A stretch of 64,000 nucleotides of DNA. Origin: Tuctoria greenei. Its lineage: Eukaryota; Streptophyta; Magnoliopsida; Poales; Poaceae. The notes under the pieces were generated by a model. It was not told the origin of the DNA. It made no database searches and saw only the letters and a list, made by a program, of their open reading frames with translations. The DNA lies in assembly GCA_036927565.1 (NCBI GenBank), contig JAYESD010000003.1, positions 83,001,311 through 83,065,310 of the forward strand, in the 5' to 3' direction. Made by a program: the position numbers and the translations under genes. Shown piece by piece: positions 10,650-23,095 of the stretch. Numbering within the stretch: the first letter of the stretch is position 1; each line of letters begins with the position of its first letter.

Positions 10650-12180
10650 TCAATTTAAGCCATGAGGATGCATAACCCCTATATCACTACGAATGTAACA
10701 AAAACGAGTGAAATCCAACGGTTTTGTAAAAATGTCAGCCAGTTGTTGTTCGGTATCTACATGGTGAAGCACAATGTTTCCTTTTACAACATTATCTCGG
10801 AGAAAGTGATACCTAATGTCAATGTGCTTAGTTCTAGAATGTTGCACGGGGTTTTTAGCAATGCAAATGGCACTAGTGTTATCACAGAATAGTGGAACAC
10901 TATCTAGATCAACCCCATAGTCCTTAAGTGTTTGAATAATCCAAAGAATTTGTGAGCAAGCACTAGCAGCAGCTACATATTCAGATTCGGCTGTGGATTG
11001 TGCAAATGAATTTTGTTTTCTAGAGGACCAAGCAACAAGAGAATTACCAAGAAAATGACAAGCACCGGAAGTACTTTTCCTATCAATCCTACAACCCCCA
11101 AAATCAGCATCCGAAAAAGCTTTCAAAGTAACGGTTGAGGAAGAAGGAAGAAAAATGACAAATTTTTGGGTTCCATGTAAGTACCTGAGAATCCTTTTGA
11201 CGGCTTGACGATGTGAAGCACGTGGGGAGGCTTGAAACCATGCACAAAGACATACGCTGAATTGTATGTCCGGTCTTGATGCCGTGAGGTACAAAAGTGA
11301 TCCGATCATGCTTCTATATTCTTTTTGATCCACGGGTTTACCATCTTCATCAAGTTCAAGTGTTGTTGCTGTTTCCATTGGTTTCCAAAGAGGCTTGCTT
11401 TTGTCCATGTTGAAGCGCCTTAGGAGGTCTTTGGTATACTTCGTTTGATGCACAAAGGTACCCTCCTTGGTTTGCTTGATTTGCAGCCCCAAAAAGTAAG
11501 TGAGTTCACCCATCATACTCATTTCAAATTCGGAACTCATCATTGCTGAAAACTTGGACACAAGATCATGAGAAGCACAACCAAAGATAATATCATCCAC
11601 ATACACTTGAACGAATAATGAGTCATTGCCATGCTTAAGCACAAAAAGAGTTTTATCAACCTTGCCCATGGTAAACCCTTTTTCAAGTAAGAATGTTTTT
11701 AACCTATCATACCATGCTCTAGGGGCTTGTTTGAGACCGTATAAGGCTTTGGACAGTTTGTAAACATGATTAGGAAAATCTGGATTTTCAAAACCCAGTG
11801 GTTGTTTGACATAAACCTCCTCATCTATGTAGCCATTAAGAAAAGCACTTTTAACATCCATTTGAAATAGCTTAAAACCTTTAGATGCTGCAAAAGCTAA
11901 CAAAATTCTTATGGCTTCTAATCTAGCGACAGGAGCAAAAGTTTCATCAAAATCTAGACCTTCAACTTGAGTGAAACCTTGAGCAACCAACCTAGCCTTA
12001 TTCCTAACCACAACCCCATCCTCACTTTGTTTATTTTTATATACCCATTTAGTTCCAATTAAAGTGTGACCTTGAGGAGGCGGTACAAGTTTCCAAACAT
12101 TATTTCTTTCAAAATTTTCTAACTCTTCTTGCATGGCAATAATCCAAGATTCATTAGTGAGTGCGTGTGATATATCTTTG
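10650..12180 (-). pseudogene. S reverse transcriptase and RNase H
   Basis: The 494-residue open stretch (Met at 12134) is the best-preserved coding segment in the window. It contains the copia-type RT from NNVWKLVPPP and GTKWVYKNK through DVKSAFLNG and LYGLKQAPRAWYDRL to the catalytic YVDDIIFG. RNase H follows, with DADFGGCRIDRKSTSG, AESEYVAAA and DNTSAICIAKNP. The frame ends at 10650. It is continuous with the upstream integrase frame except for a stop at about 12181. RT copies the element RNA to DNA and RNase H removes the template. Confidence 0.92.
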
Positions 12181-13620
12181 GGTTAAAAAGAAGCAACAAA
12201 AGCAGAATGAGCATGAGAGTTTGGATCGCAAAACTTGGACCGTGTGACTCGTTCGTGCAAGCTTCCAATCATCTGTTGTGGGGGATGATCTTTGTAAAAC
12301 CGTAGGGGAACAGATGTCTCACAAGCTTCTTCTTCTTCATGTTCATCACAGATCGATGAGCTTGTGGCTTGAGGATGATTTGAATCAGCATTGATGGTTG
12401 TCGGTGCTGGTTGAGAATTAACATCCGGAGCTAAACCAAAATCTTTAGCTGCTGAAATTTCTGGCAGCAATTCCAATTCTTCCTCATCTTCAATGAAAAT
12501 GCTCTCCCCCTGCGGATATGGATCTGGACCTACAATGTTTGAGCTAGTATCTGGGCTAGATTCATCAAAAGACACTTCACAAGTCTCTACAATTTTGTTA
12601 GTGTCAAGTAAAAGCACACGGTAGCCTCTAGTATGAGATGGATAACCAAGAAATATGCCATTAATGGATCTAGATTCAAATTTATCAAGATTACCATGTT
12701 TCTTAACAAAGCATTTGCAACCAAAGACCCGAAAGTGTGTAACACTAGGCCTATGTCCAAACCGAAGCTCATATGGTGTTTTACCTAGCTTAGCACGCAA
12801 GAAAACACAATTTGAGACATAACAAGCGGTTGCTAACGCATCAGCCCAAAATTTCCTAGGAGTTTGATATTCATCAAGCATAGTCCTAGCCATCTCAACT
12901 AAGGTTCTGTTCTTTCTTTCTACAACACCATTTTGTTGAGGTACATATGGGGAAGAAAATTGATGATCTATTCTATTTTCAGCACAAAAGTGATCAAAAG
13001 ATTGATTTTTAAATTCAGTTCCATTATCACTTCTAATTGCCTTTAAAGATCATGGGTAATCAATTGATAATCTAAGAAATAAAGTTCAAAAGTGACTAAA
13101 AACTTCATTCTTAGACGCCATATAGTAAACCCAAGAGTATCTAGAATAATCATCAACAATAACAAGAACATACCATTTACCTCCGAAGGATTGAACACGT
13201 GAAGGTCCTACGGTGTCAAGATGCAAAAGTTGACATGGTTCAGTTGTCATGATCATTGTGAGAGGAGTATTTGAACCTGCAACCATCTTAGCATGTCTAC
13301 AAGAAGAGCACACAATTTCTTTGTCCCCTTTAAGCTTAGGCAGCCCACGTATGCGATCAATAGCACTAACACGCGTTAGGTGATCAAAGCCTACGTGACC
13401 AAGTCTACGATGCCAAAAATATAAGTCCTTTGAATCATTAGCAACTAGACACCTATGCTTAGAGGAAGACATATCAAAATCAGCTTTAAAAACTCTTCCA
13501 AACCGAGACATGTTAAAAATAAGCTCACTATTGGAACCTAGAACTTTGCAGTAGTTCTTATTGAAAATAATTTCTAGATTTTCATCTAGCAATTGTGAAA
13601 CAGAAAGCAATTTGTATTTC
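12181..13620 (-). pseudogene. S integrase (interrupted by stops)
   Basis: The gag-pre-integrase zinc region (FWHRRLGHVGFDHL, then CSSCRHAKM) precedes the core. Visible catalytic residues are Asp in LHLDTVGP, Asp in RSDNGTEF and Glu in GVVERKNRT. Then follow FWADALATACYVSN, the Arg-rich C-terminal part and an acidic region up to 12183. Two stops between 13086 and 12990 and one at about 12183 break the frame, which otherwise runs on into RT. Confidence 0.85.
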
Positions 13621-14092
13621 AAATTTTTGACAAGTGCCACATCCTTCAAAATGTAGTGATCATTTACTCTAACCGAACCCTTAGCAATTATAGGAGTTGA
13701 AGAATTATCGGCAAAAGTAACATTCTCTACACATGACACAAAAGAGAGGGAGGAGAACCAATCTTTGTTACCGGTCATGTGGCGTGAGCAACCTGAATCC
13801 ACAATCCAAATGTTCTCCTTCCTCAAACGTGTAACCTACATAGAAGCATAATACGTCGATGACTCAATACTGGGGTTAGTCAAATGGCATTTAGGAATCT
13901 TGGACTGCATCACGCGACGTGCAGCAGGAAAAACACGCGAAAGTTGAGACAAACCAGTAGGTTTATGAGTCAAAGTTTGAGATTTTTTATTCTTAACTAC
14001 TGACCTATAAGGTGTTACTTGTGTAGCACAAAAATCAGTAGCTCCGGAGGCAAAAACAGAAGGTCCGGAGGTAAACTTTGAATGTTTTTGAC
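13621..14092 (-). pseudogene. S aspartic protease
   Basis: The copia-type motif IVDSGCSRHMTG (about 13806-13770) holds the D-S-G catalytic triplet. It is followed by FADNSSTPIIAKGSV and LLSVSQLL, as in Ty1/copia proteases. A stop at 13836 lies just upstream in the same frame. It would cleave the gag-pol product. Confidence 0.8.
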
Positions 14093-16129
14093 TCAAAACA
14101 GCAGGTTGTACATTCGGTTTAATGTGTGCAGCAAATTTTGCATGAAAGTTATGAGATCTAGCAACCATTCATTCCCTTTTCTGTTGTTTAGCAGTCTATA
14201 CCAAAAATCTATGATATGACCATCTCTACCACAGAAGGTACAATGAAATTTAACTTTGTGTTCATGTCTAGATGAGCAAGCAATATTTTTATTTGAAACC
14301 GAATGAGACAACACTCCTGCAGATTTGAAAACCACTCCTTTTTGTTTAGGAACTGTTTGAATCAAACCACTTCCTAATGACTTTACAATTTTAGGTGGAT
14401 GTGGCTTAGCATGAGCATGAGAATCAAAACCTAAATCAGTTTTATCATTGCATGACTTGGAAGAATTTAGCAGTAAGTTTAGGTTCTTATTCCCATTACA
14501 AAACCGATCTAATGTCCTATGCATGTCATCAAGTTTACTGGACAGATCAAGGCAATTTTTACATGAAGTTTTTCTTTTTAGTTTGCAATTGGAACAAAAT
14601 TTAACTTCATGAGAACGTAAAGCATTGTTCAATATAGAAATTTCATTCATAGCATCCTGTAGTTTCTTATCAAGATCATCACAAGTAGAACAATGCAAAT
14701 CAATTGTAGAATAGCTAGCATCTTTCAAGTTTTTATCATTAAGTGCAGCAAGCTATTTGTTCTTTTCAATTTCTAACTCAAGTTTATCAAGTGTGGAGGT
14801 GTGCGCACTTCTTAATGAGGACAATTGTTCATATATTAAATCACATGAGGAACATGCATCATCACTAGGAATCAAAGTTTTTAAACGGTTGATTTCTGAT
14901 TCTAGTGATTCAATTTTAACAGCACTATCCCTAAGCTTTTTGTCCTTTTTCTTAACAATAATAGTGGCACGAGAAATAGCATCACACATTTCTTCGCAAG
15001 TAGGACATACCTCTTCATTATCGTTGTTGTGTTCTGCCTCCTCCATACTTGATATTGACTTGCCCGCCATAAAGCACAAGTTTTCCAAATCATCTTCATC
15101 TTCATCACTTCCAATGTCCACGTCACTTGAACTGAACTCTTGAAGCGCGGTGATGAAACTGTTGATCATCTTGCGTCCTATGGTACCTTTCTTCTTCTTG
15201 TTGGAATTTCCAGAGGAGGTCCGGACCTTGCTTTGTTTTTCTTCCCGGGTGGTCGGACCTGAAAGTTTAGGGCATTCTGTACGAAAGTGTCCTGTTTTAC
15301 CACATTCAAAACAGTGTTGAGGTCCGGAGCTTCCTCTCCTTCTAGTTCTCACATTTTGCAATGCTTTTGAGAATCTTGTAGAGATGAGTGCCAACTCCTC
15401 TTCTGGAAATTCTTCAATCTGCTCCAGGGTTAGTGAGGACAACAAAGCAAGAGTATTGCAAGATGATGATTGGCCGGAGCTAGACATATCACGTTGTGAA
15501 ACAAATGCAATAGACTTATTTGGGTTCTTACGTGCTAGGATGTCAATTTCATGAGTTTTTAGTTTAGAATAGAGTACATCTAATGTAAGAGAACTCATGA
15601 TAGTAGATTCACGAATAGATGTGACTTTCATCTCCCAAATTGACATATCTAATGCACTTAGCAATTGCCTAGCATTTTCAGCATCTAAAAAATTAACATT
15701 GACACTATGCAAGTTGCTGAGAATTTTATTAAAGCGAGCAAAAAGGTCATCAATAGACTCACCGGGTTGCATCTTGAAGCGCATGTATTCCTTTTTAAAC
15801 ATGTATTTCCTTAACTCTTTGATCGTGTTGGATCCTTCATGGTAGTCACAAAGTGCTTTCCACACATCATATGCAGATCGGAGGTGTGCAACACGGTCGA
15901 AGTCGCTTTGAGTTAATCCTTGTATGATCAAGTTCTGAGCCTTGTTGTTGTTGTCGACATCTCTCAGATTTGTAGCTGTAACTTGATCGTTTGATGGCAC
16001 TTCGTAAGGCTTGTATACCTTCTCCCATATTGCAAAACCTTGTGCCTGGATGAAAGCCTCCATGCGTGCCTTCCAAACCTGGAAATCAATACCAGCAAAC
16101 ACACAAGGTTTGGCGGAGTACTTCTCCAT
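14093..16129 (-). pseudogene. S gag with zinc knuckle and coiled-coil extension
   Basis: Starts at MEKYSAKPCVFAGIDF, 48 bases after the primer site. The core includes FQVWKARMEAFIQAQG, WKALCDYHEGS and FKMQPGESIDDLFARF. A CCHC knuckle CFECGKTGHFRTEC lies near 15310-15270. A Cys-rich, coiled-coil-like extension (about 15000-14480) follows. A second knuckle-like CTFCGRDGHIIDFW near 14240 has its last Cys replaced by Trp. A stop at about 14753 interrupts the frame, and a frameshift at about 14170-14150 separates gag from pol. Extended gag is usual in Sireviruses. Confidence 0.88.
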
Positions 16130-16177
16130 GATGATTAGTCAAAAATACGTGCAAATCACCAAGATTAGAGCACCGTG

Positions 16178-16189
16178 GCTCTGATACCA
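16178..16189 (-). other. S primer-binding site (initiator-Met tRNA)
   Basis: The minus strand reads TGGTATCAGAGC, the standard complement of the 3' end of plant initiator-Met tRNA, two bases inside the 5' LTR. Confidence 0.93.
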
Positions 16190-16191
16190 AT

Positions 16192-18071
16192 TGTAGGATC
16201 GAAGAGAACGTGAAAAGCTACCAGAGGGGGGTGAATGGTAGATTTAAAAATCTTACGCAACAGAAACAATTAAACCCCAACCCCTTCGGCAGAAAAACGA
16301 TCTCTTAAAGAAATCGTGTGTGAGACTAATCTAAATGTGTTTCACCGAGACAAAAATGATTGATATCAGAGAGAATCAAGTCACGAAGAAAACACAATAG
16401 GAATCACTCAAATCCATCGAGAAAAACTCAAGCTATGATCGAAAGATCAAACAAGGTCAATCTGCCCTACCCGAGAAAAAAAAAGTTCTGGAATGCTGCA
16501 AAGAAACTCGTGTAGATCAGAAACCACAAATCCAATGACCGTGAAATTTTGACATATGATAGATAATCAAGTTGTGAAGACAACCCAAAAAGAATCACGT
16601 CAATTGGATCTGTAAAACTCGAGTTATGATAAAACCACCGACGAAAGGTAGTGCTGTCCAGAAACTCGACGAGTAAAACTTGTCTGGAACAAGACGGACG
16701 AACAAGGCACAAAAGTTCCTTCAAACTACAAATTTTATTCAATAGAACACAAGAGGAACAGCCCCAAAGTCGTACACCACGATCTCTGGGCTCCCTTGCT
16801 TATATAACCAGCTTGAAAGCCAACTCAACTCAGATCAGGAACCTAATCCTACTCTGTTCACGGATCGTAACTTTCCATAACTGCTTAGGATTCTTCTATA
16901 CGCAGATAGAAGCAATCTTAAGACTTCCAAACACCTTAGGAACGTATCCCACATTCCTAAACAACTCAAATTCGTGACCCACACGAAATCCTATCATAAC
17001 CAACTCAAATCTTTCCATATTTGAGTCAAACCCAACTCAGCCGCAGCCTGAGTCCATAACCTAGTTGGTTGGACCTTTCTTACCAATTCTTTACGTCCAC
17101 ATCTCTTCATCATGCCTCGGAACCATGTAGCCACGTCCATGCACTCCTTGCACACGTGCAAACATCTTCCAATGACGTCCACGATACCTTCACATGCAAT
17201 GTTCTTGATTCAATCATGCTGCGCAACCTCCTGATTAACTCAACCACAATTCCTCCTGAACTTGGTTGTTGAACCTCATCTTCTCCCTAAGACTTGTTCA
17301 ATGGATCCCGACACCAGCCATGTCTTGAACTCAAGCAACACCTGCACATGAATAAACAACCAATCCATACGAGCCCAAGTCCTCGACTTGACTCAAGTTA
17401 GTTCCGAACACGACACCCTACGCGAGAACCTCACATAAGCATGTTGCAAAACCACAGTAACACGATATCATCCATATAAACAAAAACGCACCAAAAACTT
17501 AGCAAATGAATACTAAGCAATCTTTCCAACAATGTAAAGCAAGTACGAAACATTGCAAATGAAAAGCATAAGTACTATGGTCAAGTTCCGGACCTTGCCA
17601 GAGCAACCCGGACCTTGAGCCAGAGCTAACAAAAGCTAGTAGAACCTAGCGCCGAGACTTACCAGAACTAGTATAACCAAGCTCCTGCTGGAGCTTACAA
17701 AACTAGCAGGACCTAGCGCTGGAGCTAACCAGAACTAGTCGGAACTAGTAACCCAAAAGTCAGAGCTAGAAAAATCAACTTCGGAGCTTAGAAAAAACAC
17801 GACGGAGCTATCAAAAACATGTCTGAGCTATCAAAGACATGCCAGAGCTAAAGACAAAACTTCACCAGAGCTGACCAAAGCTAGTCGGACCTAGCATCGA
17901 ACGTAACCGGAGCTACCCAAACCAAGCCGGACCTACCTTCAGACCTTGCTGTAGCTCAGAGCTAGAGTCGGACCTTGATAAAAAGGTATTTTGGTGATAT
18001 TCAAAACTTTTATCATCAAAGCCAAGTGTATTCACTACAAGCCAATGTATTCAGCACACATAGGTCTTACA
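16192..18071 (-). repeat. S 5' LTR (1880 bp)
   Basis: Same ends and length as 7756-9635. On the minus strand it begins TGTAAGACC at 18071. The motif-rich block recurs at 17590-17985. Confidence 0.93.
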
Positions 18072-18486
18072 ATGTAGAGTTTCATGCTTTAGGTGAGACG
18101 GTTAAGTCTTGCTGAGCCTTGTGCTCACGGTTGCTATATTGTGGTTTTTTGCATGTATTATTAGCTTACGCTTATGTTGTGGTTGCCCGTGAGACCTCGA
18201 GCTTGTCGGGATGTATCTCTCACAGAATCCTTGCCGCTACTATCTCTGCTTCGTGTTGCTAGTGAGAAGCGTCCAGGGGCATGGACGACTTCTCTTGTGC
18301 ATAGCTAGCTGAGAGTATGAGTAAGTATATTCCGCTGCGTTGTATCTTATATTCTAAAAGAGAATCTTGTGAAATAAAAGATTTGTGTTGCTTGTTTTGT
18401 ATGGTTTTTCTTGTGTGCTGTTGGGTGCCGCATCGCACGGCACCACCCAATGCGATTCCTGGAATGTGTGGACCCCGGTCCTCACA
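18072..18486 (+). repeat. A 5' LTR, right fragment
   Basis: Continues the LTR after S and ends ggtcctcaca at 18486, just before the primer site. The first five bases are the second ATGTA duplication (18072-18076). It matches 28230-28566 of the 3' LTR and extends about 70 bases further, showing what the 3' LTR has lost. The end (gcatcgcacg, caccacccaat) is shared with B's LTR. Confidence 0.9.
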
Positions 18487-18489
18487 GCT

Positions 18490-18502
18490 TAGTATCAGAG
18501 CC
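18490..18502 (+). other. A primer-binding site (initiator-Met, one mismatch)
   Basis: The sequence ttagtatcagagcc has A where the standard initiator-Met site has G (TGGTATCAGAGC). It lies 3 bases after the LTR end. Confidence 0.8.
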
Positions 18503-20179
18503 GTATTGGGAATAGCACACTTGAAAAGCGCCTATTTTTGAAAACTATGAAGTAGTCGAGTGAGGATTAGTTATTATGCCCACATAAGGTCTATTATAGT
18601 ATTAGTTACTTAAGGTGGCAAGCTAACCTGTGTGTTATTATATTCTGTAACGACGCTCCGACGTCAGGTAAGAGGTAAGGTACGCTACCGCAAGCGGATC
18701 AATTGCGGTAAGCTCACCATGCGAGTGGTAGCATGTGTTTGTTTCCGTGGCTTGGCACATAAATGTCAATATGAGTCTCTGAAATTTTCCATGTTTCTGA
18801 AAATATATGACACGTGGTACCTAAGCATGCTTCAAAATTAGTGGGAGCCCCCGCCAGGTGGACATAACCCGATGCGCCCCTACTGGTGCAGCACTATGCA
18901 AAGACGTGGGACCCCGTAGGGTGGTAGAAAACCCGGTCATATACCTCGAGACGTGGCTTAGATCTGGGCGGCCCGTATGGAATGATACGGGACTAATGTT
19001 TTTACTTTCATATATATTATTGTGAATTGATTGCCCGTGCTGGCTGTGCCGTACGGTACCATATGATTGATAAGTAATTTGTGTGTAGTGGCAGGTACAC
19101 TAACCATGTTATTTGTAGCTCGAGTAGAAAATATTTGCGAGTGAATGTCATTAGCGCGACCGTTGAGACGTATACCGGAATACCGGCTTAGGATTTTTAT
19201 TTTGTGAGGACGTAGTACTGGCATTGAGTTCGGGTTACATAGGAAAATTGACGGTTAAAACCCATGCTGAAGGCGTAGCTCGTAACACAAGTGTCAAGTT
19301 AATATCCAAAGCAGATTCCTATCTTGAAATGATAAAAATGAAATTTGAACCAAAACTGTAAACCTCTGTTCTTTCCTGTGTTATTCTGACAGAAACTTAG
19401 CTCCAGTTTGAAAAGTTATATCTCCTGACAGAATTATCCCTTGAAGGTGTTCCATACACGGTTGGAAATGTATGTGAGTCTTCTAAATAATTTCTGTTCA
19501 TTACTAGAGAAGAATCCCCCTGGATCATAGCCAAAATTTGAAAATCCCAAAACCTGTTAAAACTGGACAGACACTGGAATAGTTTCTGTACTTCTCACCA
19601 TTTTGATCATAACTCTCAGCACAAATATCGAATGAGGGCCTATGATATATTTATGGAAATTAGTTGAGATATGGGGCAATGTTTTGATTTACAGTTTTGG
19701 CAAATTTGGATATTTTGTATATGAAAAACGGTGGACAAAACAGCCACATACAAAGGAGGTGCTGTCAAAATTTCTCAGAAAATTGGGAACATTGTCAATT
19801 TTGGAAATTCATATCTCATTAACCAGAACTGATATTGAAGAAAATAAATACATTTTGGAAAGGCCAGGAAGTTAACTAGAATTTTGTTGTTTACCTCAAA
19901 GCATGAATATGCCTCCAACTGGATAAAATTCGAGAATTACTCCAGACTGGTCATTTCTGGCGGAACAGTTCATCAATGAAGCAGAAGTTCGAAAATTTGT
20001 GCGAACATGAATATTGTTATACTTTCACAAAGTTCTTGACATGTTCATGTTTTCCTTATATTCACTTATTGCTGAGATCAAACTTTGACTCATCCCAAAT
20101 TCATTTGTGCAGTATAGTGCGTACTCGCTCATCGAGTAAGTCGGAAGTTCTCGTCGAGAAAGTGATGATTCGAATCCAC
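18503..20179 (+). other. A leader (non-coding)
   Basis: About 1.7 kb without a supportable gene. The stretch 18640-18960 matches B's leader (34890-35130), including cgacgtcaggtaagaggtaa. Further on are degenerate modules (19411-19500, 19600-19690, 19809-19903) resembling those in the leaders of B and D. The start of the gag frame within 20000-20180 cannot be fixed because of decay. Confidence 0.7.
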
Positions 20180-21250
20180 CGCAGGCAACACCATCAACGG
20201 TATTGGTGGATGTCATGTCAAAAATGTTCGAGTCTCACTAAGAGAACACTAAGTTACTCCAAGCGTTGGTGGAGCAAGGCCTAATTCATCGAACGCGGCA
20301 AGTTATTCCACCTCGAAACAGTTATTTGGATTTCTTGGCAACGCAACCGCCAATTTTCACGGAAGCAACCGAACCATTAGAATAAGATCATTGGCTTCGT
20401 GTAACTGAATCCAAATTTTGTGTGTTTCCCTGTGACGATTATCAGAAGACATTGTTCGCTGCTCAACAACTCCATGGAGCTCCCAGAGCTTGGTGGGCAG
20501 AATATAGTGCAACTCGCCTTGAAGGTCATCGGATAGCATGGAATGAGTTCCGTGAGGCTTTCCATGCTCGTCATATTCTGACAGGGATTATAAAGACCAA
20601 GTAGTAGGAATTCGTTGAACTTAAGCAAGGGGACATGAGTGTCCATGAGTATTTTAAGGAGTTCAACCGTTTGGCACAATATGCACCCGACTATGTGAAT
20701 ACAAAAAAGTTGAGATGTGATCACTTCATTAAAGGGCTAAGAGTCAAACTTCAAGCTTGGTTGGCGTTGTTCAATCACGGCAAGTACAACGAATTAGTCA
20801 ATGCCGCTATCCTAAAATAAAAGGAAGATCTTTTTCTTCAAGCGAAGAAGAGAAAGCGGAGTATTCCGCATGACAACACTAGTGTTGTTGCTCAGAAATA
20901 TCGGTTGACATATCGTTCGCCATCCGGTCAAGAATGGCAGCCATCTGTCCGACCATCATATAAAAGTCACCCGCTGCTTGCATCAAGTTTTGAATCGCCC
21001 CTGCAGCAGCATCACATAAATTCTTATCCATTTCCACCACAGCTACAGATACCCAGTTTTCATCCACAAGTCAGCGCTGAACCGACTAAATTTCTGTGCT
21101 CCACATGTGGTCTTGTGGGTCACTTTACTAGATATTGTCCGGAGAGAAATCAAAGCTGCAGTCAGATCATTTCAACATTCATGTCAGTTTTCCAATCAGC
21201 CGCAAAAGAAATCAAAGCTTTGCAGTGTCCACTATACTACCATTGAGGGT
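20180..21250 (+). pseudogene. A gag with CCHC knuckle
   Basis: The gag core is seen as YLDFLATQPPIFTEA (20325), LFAAQQLHGAPRAWW (20452), FREAFHARHI and FNRLAQYAPDYVN (20665), ending AAILK at a stop (20818-20820). The same frame continues to a CCHC knuckle, CSTCGLVGHFTRYC, near 21100. In-frame stops also occur near 20380 and 20602. Its role is particle assembly and RNA binding. B's gag is the closest relative here. Confidence 0.82.
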
Positions 21251-21595
21251 GTACTGGAAGGAGAACCCGTGTTAGCGGGAATGTTCACTCTCAACCATAT
21301 ACCTATATTGATTCTCTTTTATTCTGGTGCTACACATAATTTCATAAGTCAATCCTTTGTGTTCAAGCACCGGCTTCCAACCACTACCACAAAACATCGG
21401 TATCTTATATCTTCATCTGGAGGTAATATTACCGCAAGTGATGTTATCTCTCGAGCACCATTATGGCTCGGTGGTAGAATATACCCCACTACTCTTATAA
21501 TCTTTGAAGGTCAAAAGATTGATGTAATCTTGGGAATGTCATGGTTAAGCAACCACGAAGCTGTTCTAAACATCAGTCCTCACACCGTTTAGCTC
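21251..21595 (+). pseudogene. A aspartic protease, catalytic Asp replaced
   Basis: The frame 21107-21592 carries the protease domain. It contains GMFTLNHIPILILF, then YSGATHNFIS where the family has D-S-G (codon TAT at 21320-21322), and the C-terminal IDVILGMSWL. Without the aspartate the enzyme should be inactive. B has the same residue change. A frameshift at about 21107-21246 separates this frame from the knuckle frame. Confidence 0.8.
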
Positions 21596-21637
21596 AACTC
21601 TTCAACTCATGGCCAACACACCTTAATTCTTGAGAAC

Positions 21638-23095
21638 ATGGTTCAAGAAAATGCAGCAGTGAATCATATTGAAAAAAGTACGTTGGAAGACATTCCAGTG
21701 GTCCGTGATTTCCCAGATGTATTCCCTGATGATCAGCCGGGTATGCTACCCGACCGAGATGTGGAATTCAAGATTGAATTAACACTGGAACTACACCTAT
21801 CTCTCGACGACCATATAGAATGGCACCCAAGGAGTTAGCTGAATTAAAGGAGCAGCTGAATGATTTGTTGAGTAAAGGTTTCATTCGCCCGAGCTCATCA
21901 CCTTGGGGATGCTCGGCTCTCTTTGTCAAAAAGAAGGACAGAACATTGCGACTATGCGTGGATTACCGTCCGCTTAATGACGTGACTATCAAGAACAAGT
22001 ATCAACTACCACGTATTGATCTGCTCTTCGATCAGTTAGTGGGTGCTAAGGTATTCTCTAAAATGGATCTTTGGTCTGGTTATCATCGGATTAAGGTAAG
22101 ACCAGAAGATATACCGAAGATGGCATTCTCAACTAGATATGGACTTTATTAGTATTTGGTTATGTCTTTTGGTCTCACAAATGCCCCAGTGCATTTCATG
22201 TACTTGATGAATTCAGTATTCATGCCAGAGTTAGACAAGTTTGTCGTGGTGTTCATCGACGATATTTTGGTCTACTCCAAGTCAGAAGAGGAACATACCG
22301 AACATCTCAAGATCGTGCTTCAACGACTGCGTGATCACAAGCTATATGCCAAATTCAGTAAATGTGAGTTCTGGATTAATCAAGTTGCATTCCTTCATCA
22401 TATTATTGCAGTGGAAGGCATAGCTGTGGATCCGAGTAAAGTGGTACAAGTGCTGAAATGGCAATCTCCCACCTCTGTACATGAAGTCTGTAGTTTCTTG
22501 GGTTTAGCTGTCTATTATCCGAGATTTCTTCCAAGTTTCTCAAAGATTGCTAAACCTATGAAGGATTTATTAAAGAAGGGCAGCAAGTATGTTTGGAGTG
22601 AATCATGTGAGGAAGCCTTCAAAACTCTAGTGAAGCATCTCACAACAGCCCCGATTTTGGCTCAACCCGATACGACGAAATCTTTTGATGTTTATTGTGA
22701 TGCATCCGGCATCGGATTGGGCTGCGTACTTATGCAAGATGGAAGAGTAATTGCATATGGATCAAGGAAACTCCGAAATCATGAACACAACTATCCGACA
22801 CATGATTTAGAGTTGACAGCAGTAATTCTTACACTGATGATGTGGAGGCACTACTTAATGGGAAATCTAGTGCATCTCTACACGGATCATAAAAGTTTGA
22901 AGTACATATTCACTCAGAAGGAATTAAATATGAGACAATGGAGATGGTTAGAGTTAATCAAAGACTATGAACTTGAGATTCATTATCATCTCGGCAAGGC
23001 CAATGTGGTTGCCAACGCACTTATTCGAAAGTCTCACGTTCATAATTTGACCGTCGGTCTTATAAACAAGATGAACCAAGTCTACATGTGATTCC
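21638..23095 (+). pseudogene. A reverse transcriptase and RNase H
   Basis: RT starts after the FPDVFPDDQPG segment. Visible parts are LSKGFIRPSSSPWG (21870), LRLCVDYRPLND, FSKMDLWSGYHRIKV, then a TAG stop (22150-22152) inside the strand before MSFGLTNAP. The catalytic FIDDILVYS is intact (about 22252). RNase H has FDVYCDASGIGLGCVL (22686) and HDLELTAVI and ends near HYHLGKANVVANAL. A frameshift lies at about 21795-21838. Apart from the stop this frame is open to 23091. Confidence 0.88.

Larger units (their letters stand above)
7756..18071 (-). mobile_element. S: complete Sirevirus-like Ty1 (copia) retrotransposon
   Basis: The 10,316-bp element lies on the minus strand. It has two 1880-bp LTRs (16192-18071 is 5', 7756-9635 is 3'), an initiator-Met primer site, gag with zinc knuckle and coiled-coil extension, then protease, integrase, RT and RNase H in copia order. 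A 1-kb 3' region carries several polypurine tracts, and perfect ATGTA duplications flank the whole. Long LTRs, extended gag and multiple polypurine tracts are known Sirevirus (Maximus/SIRE) traits. Both termini are complete, but gag-pol has a frameshift and several stops. Confidence 0.92.
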
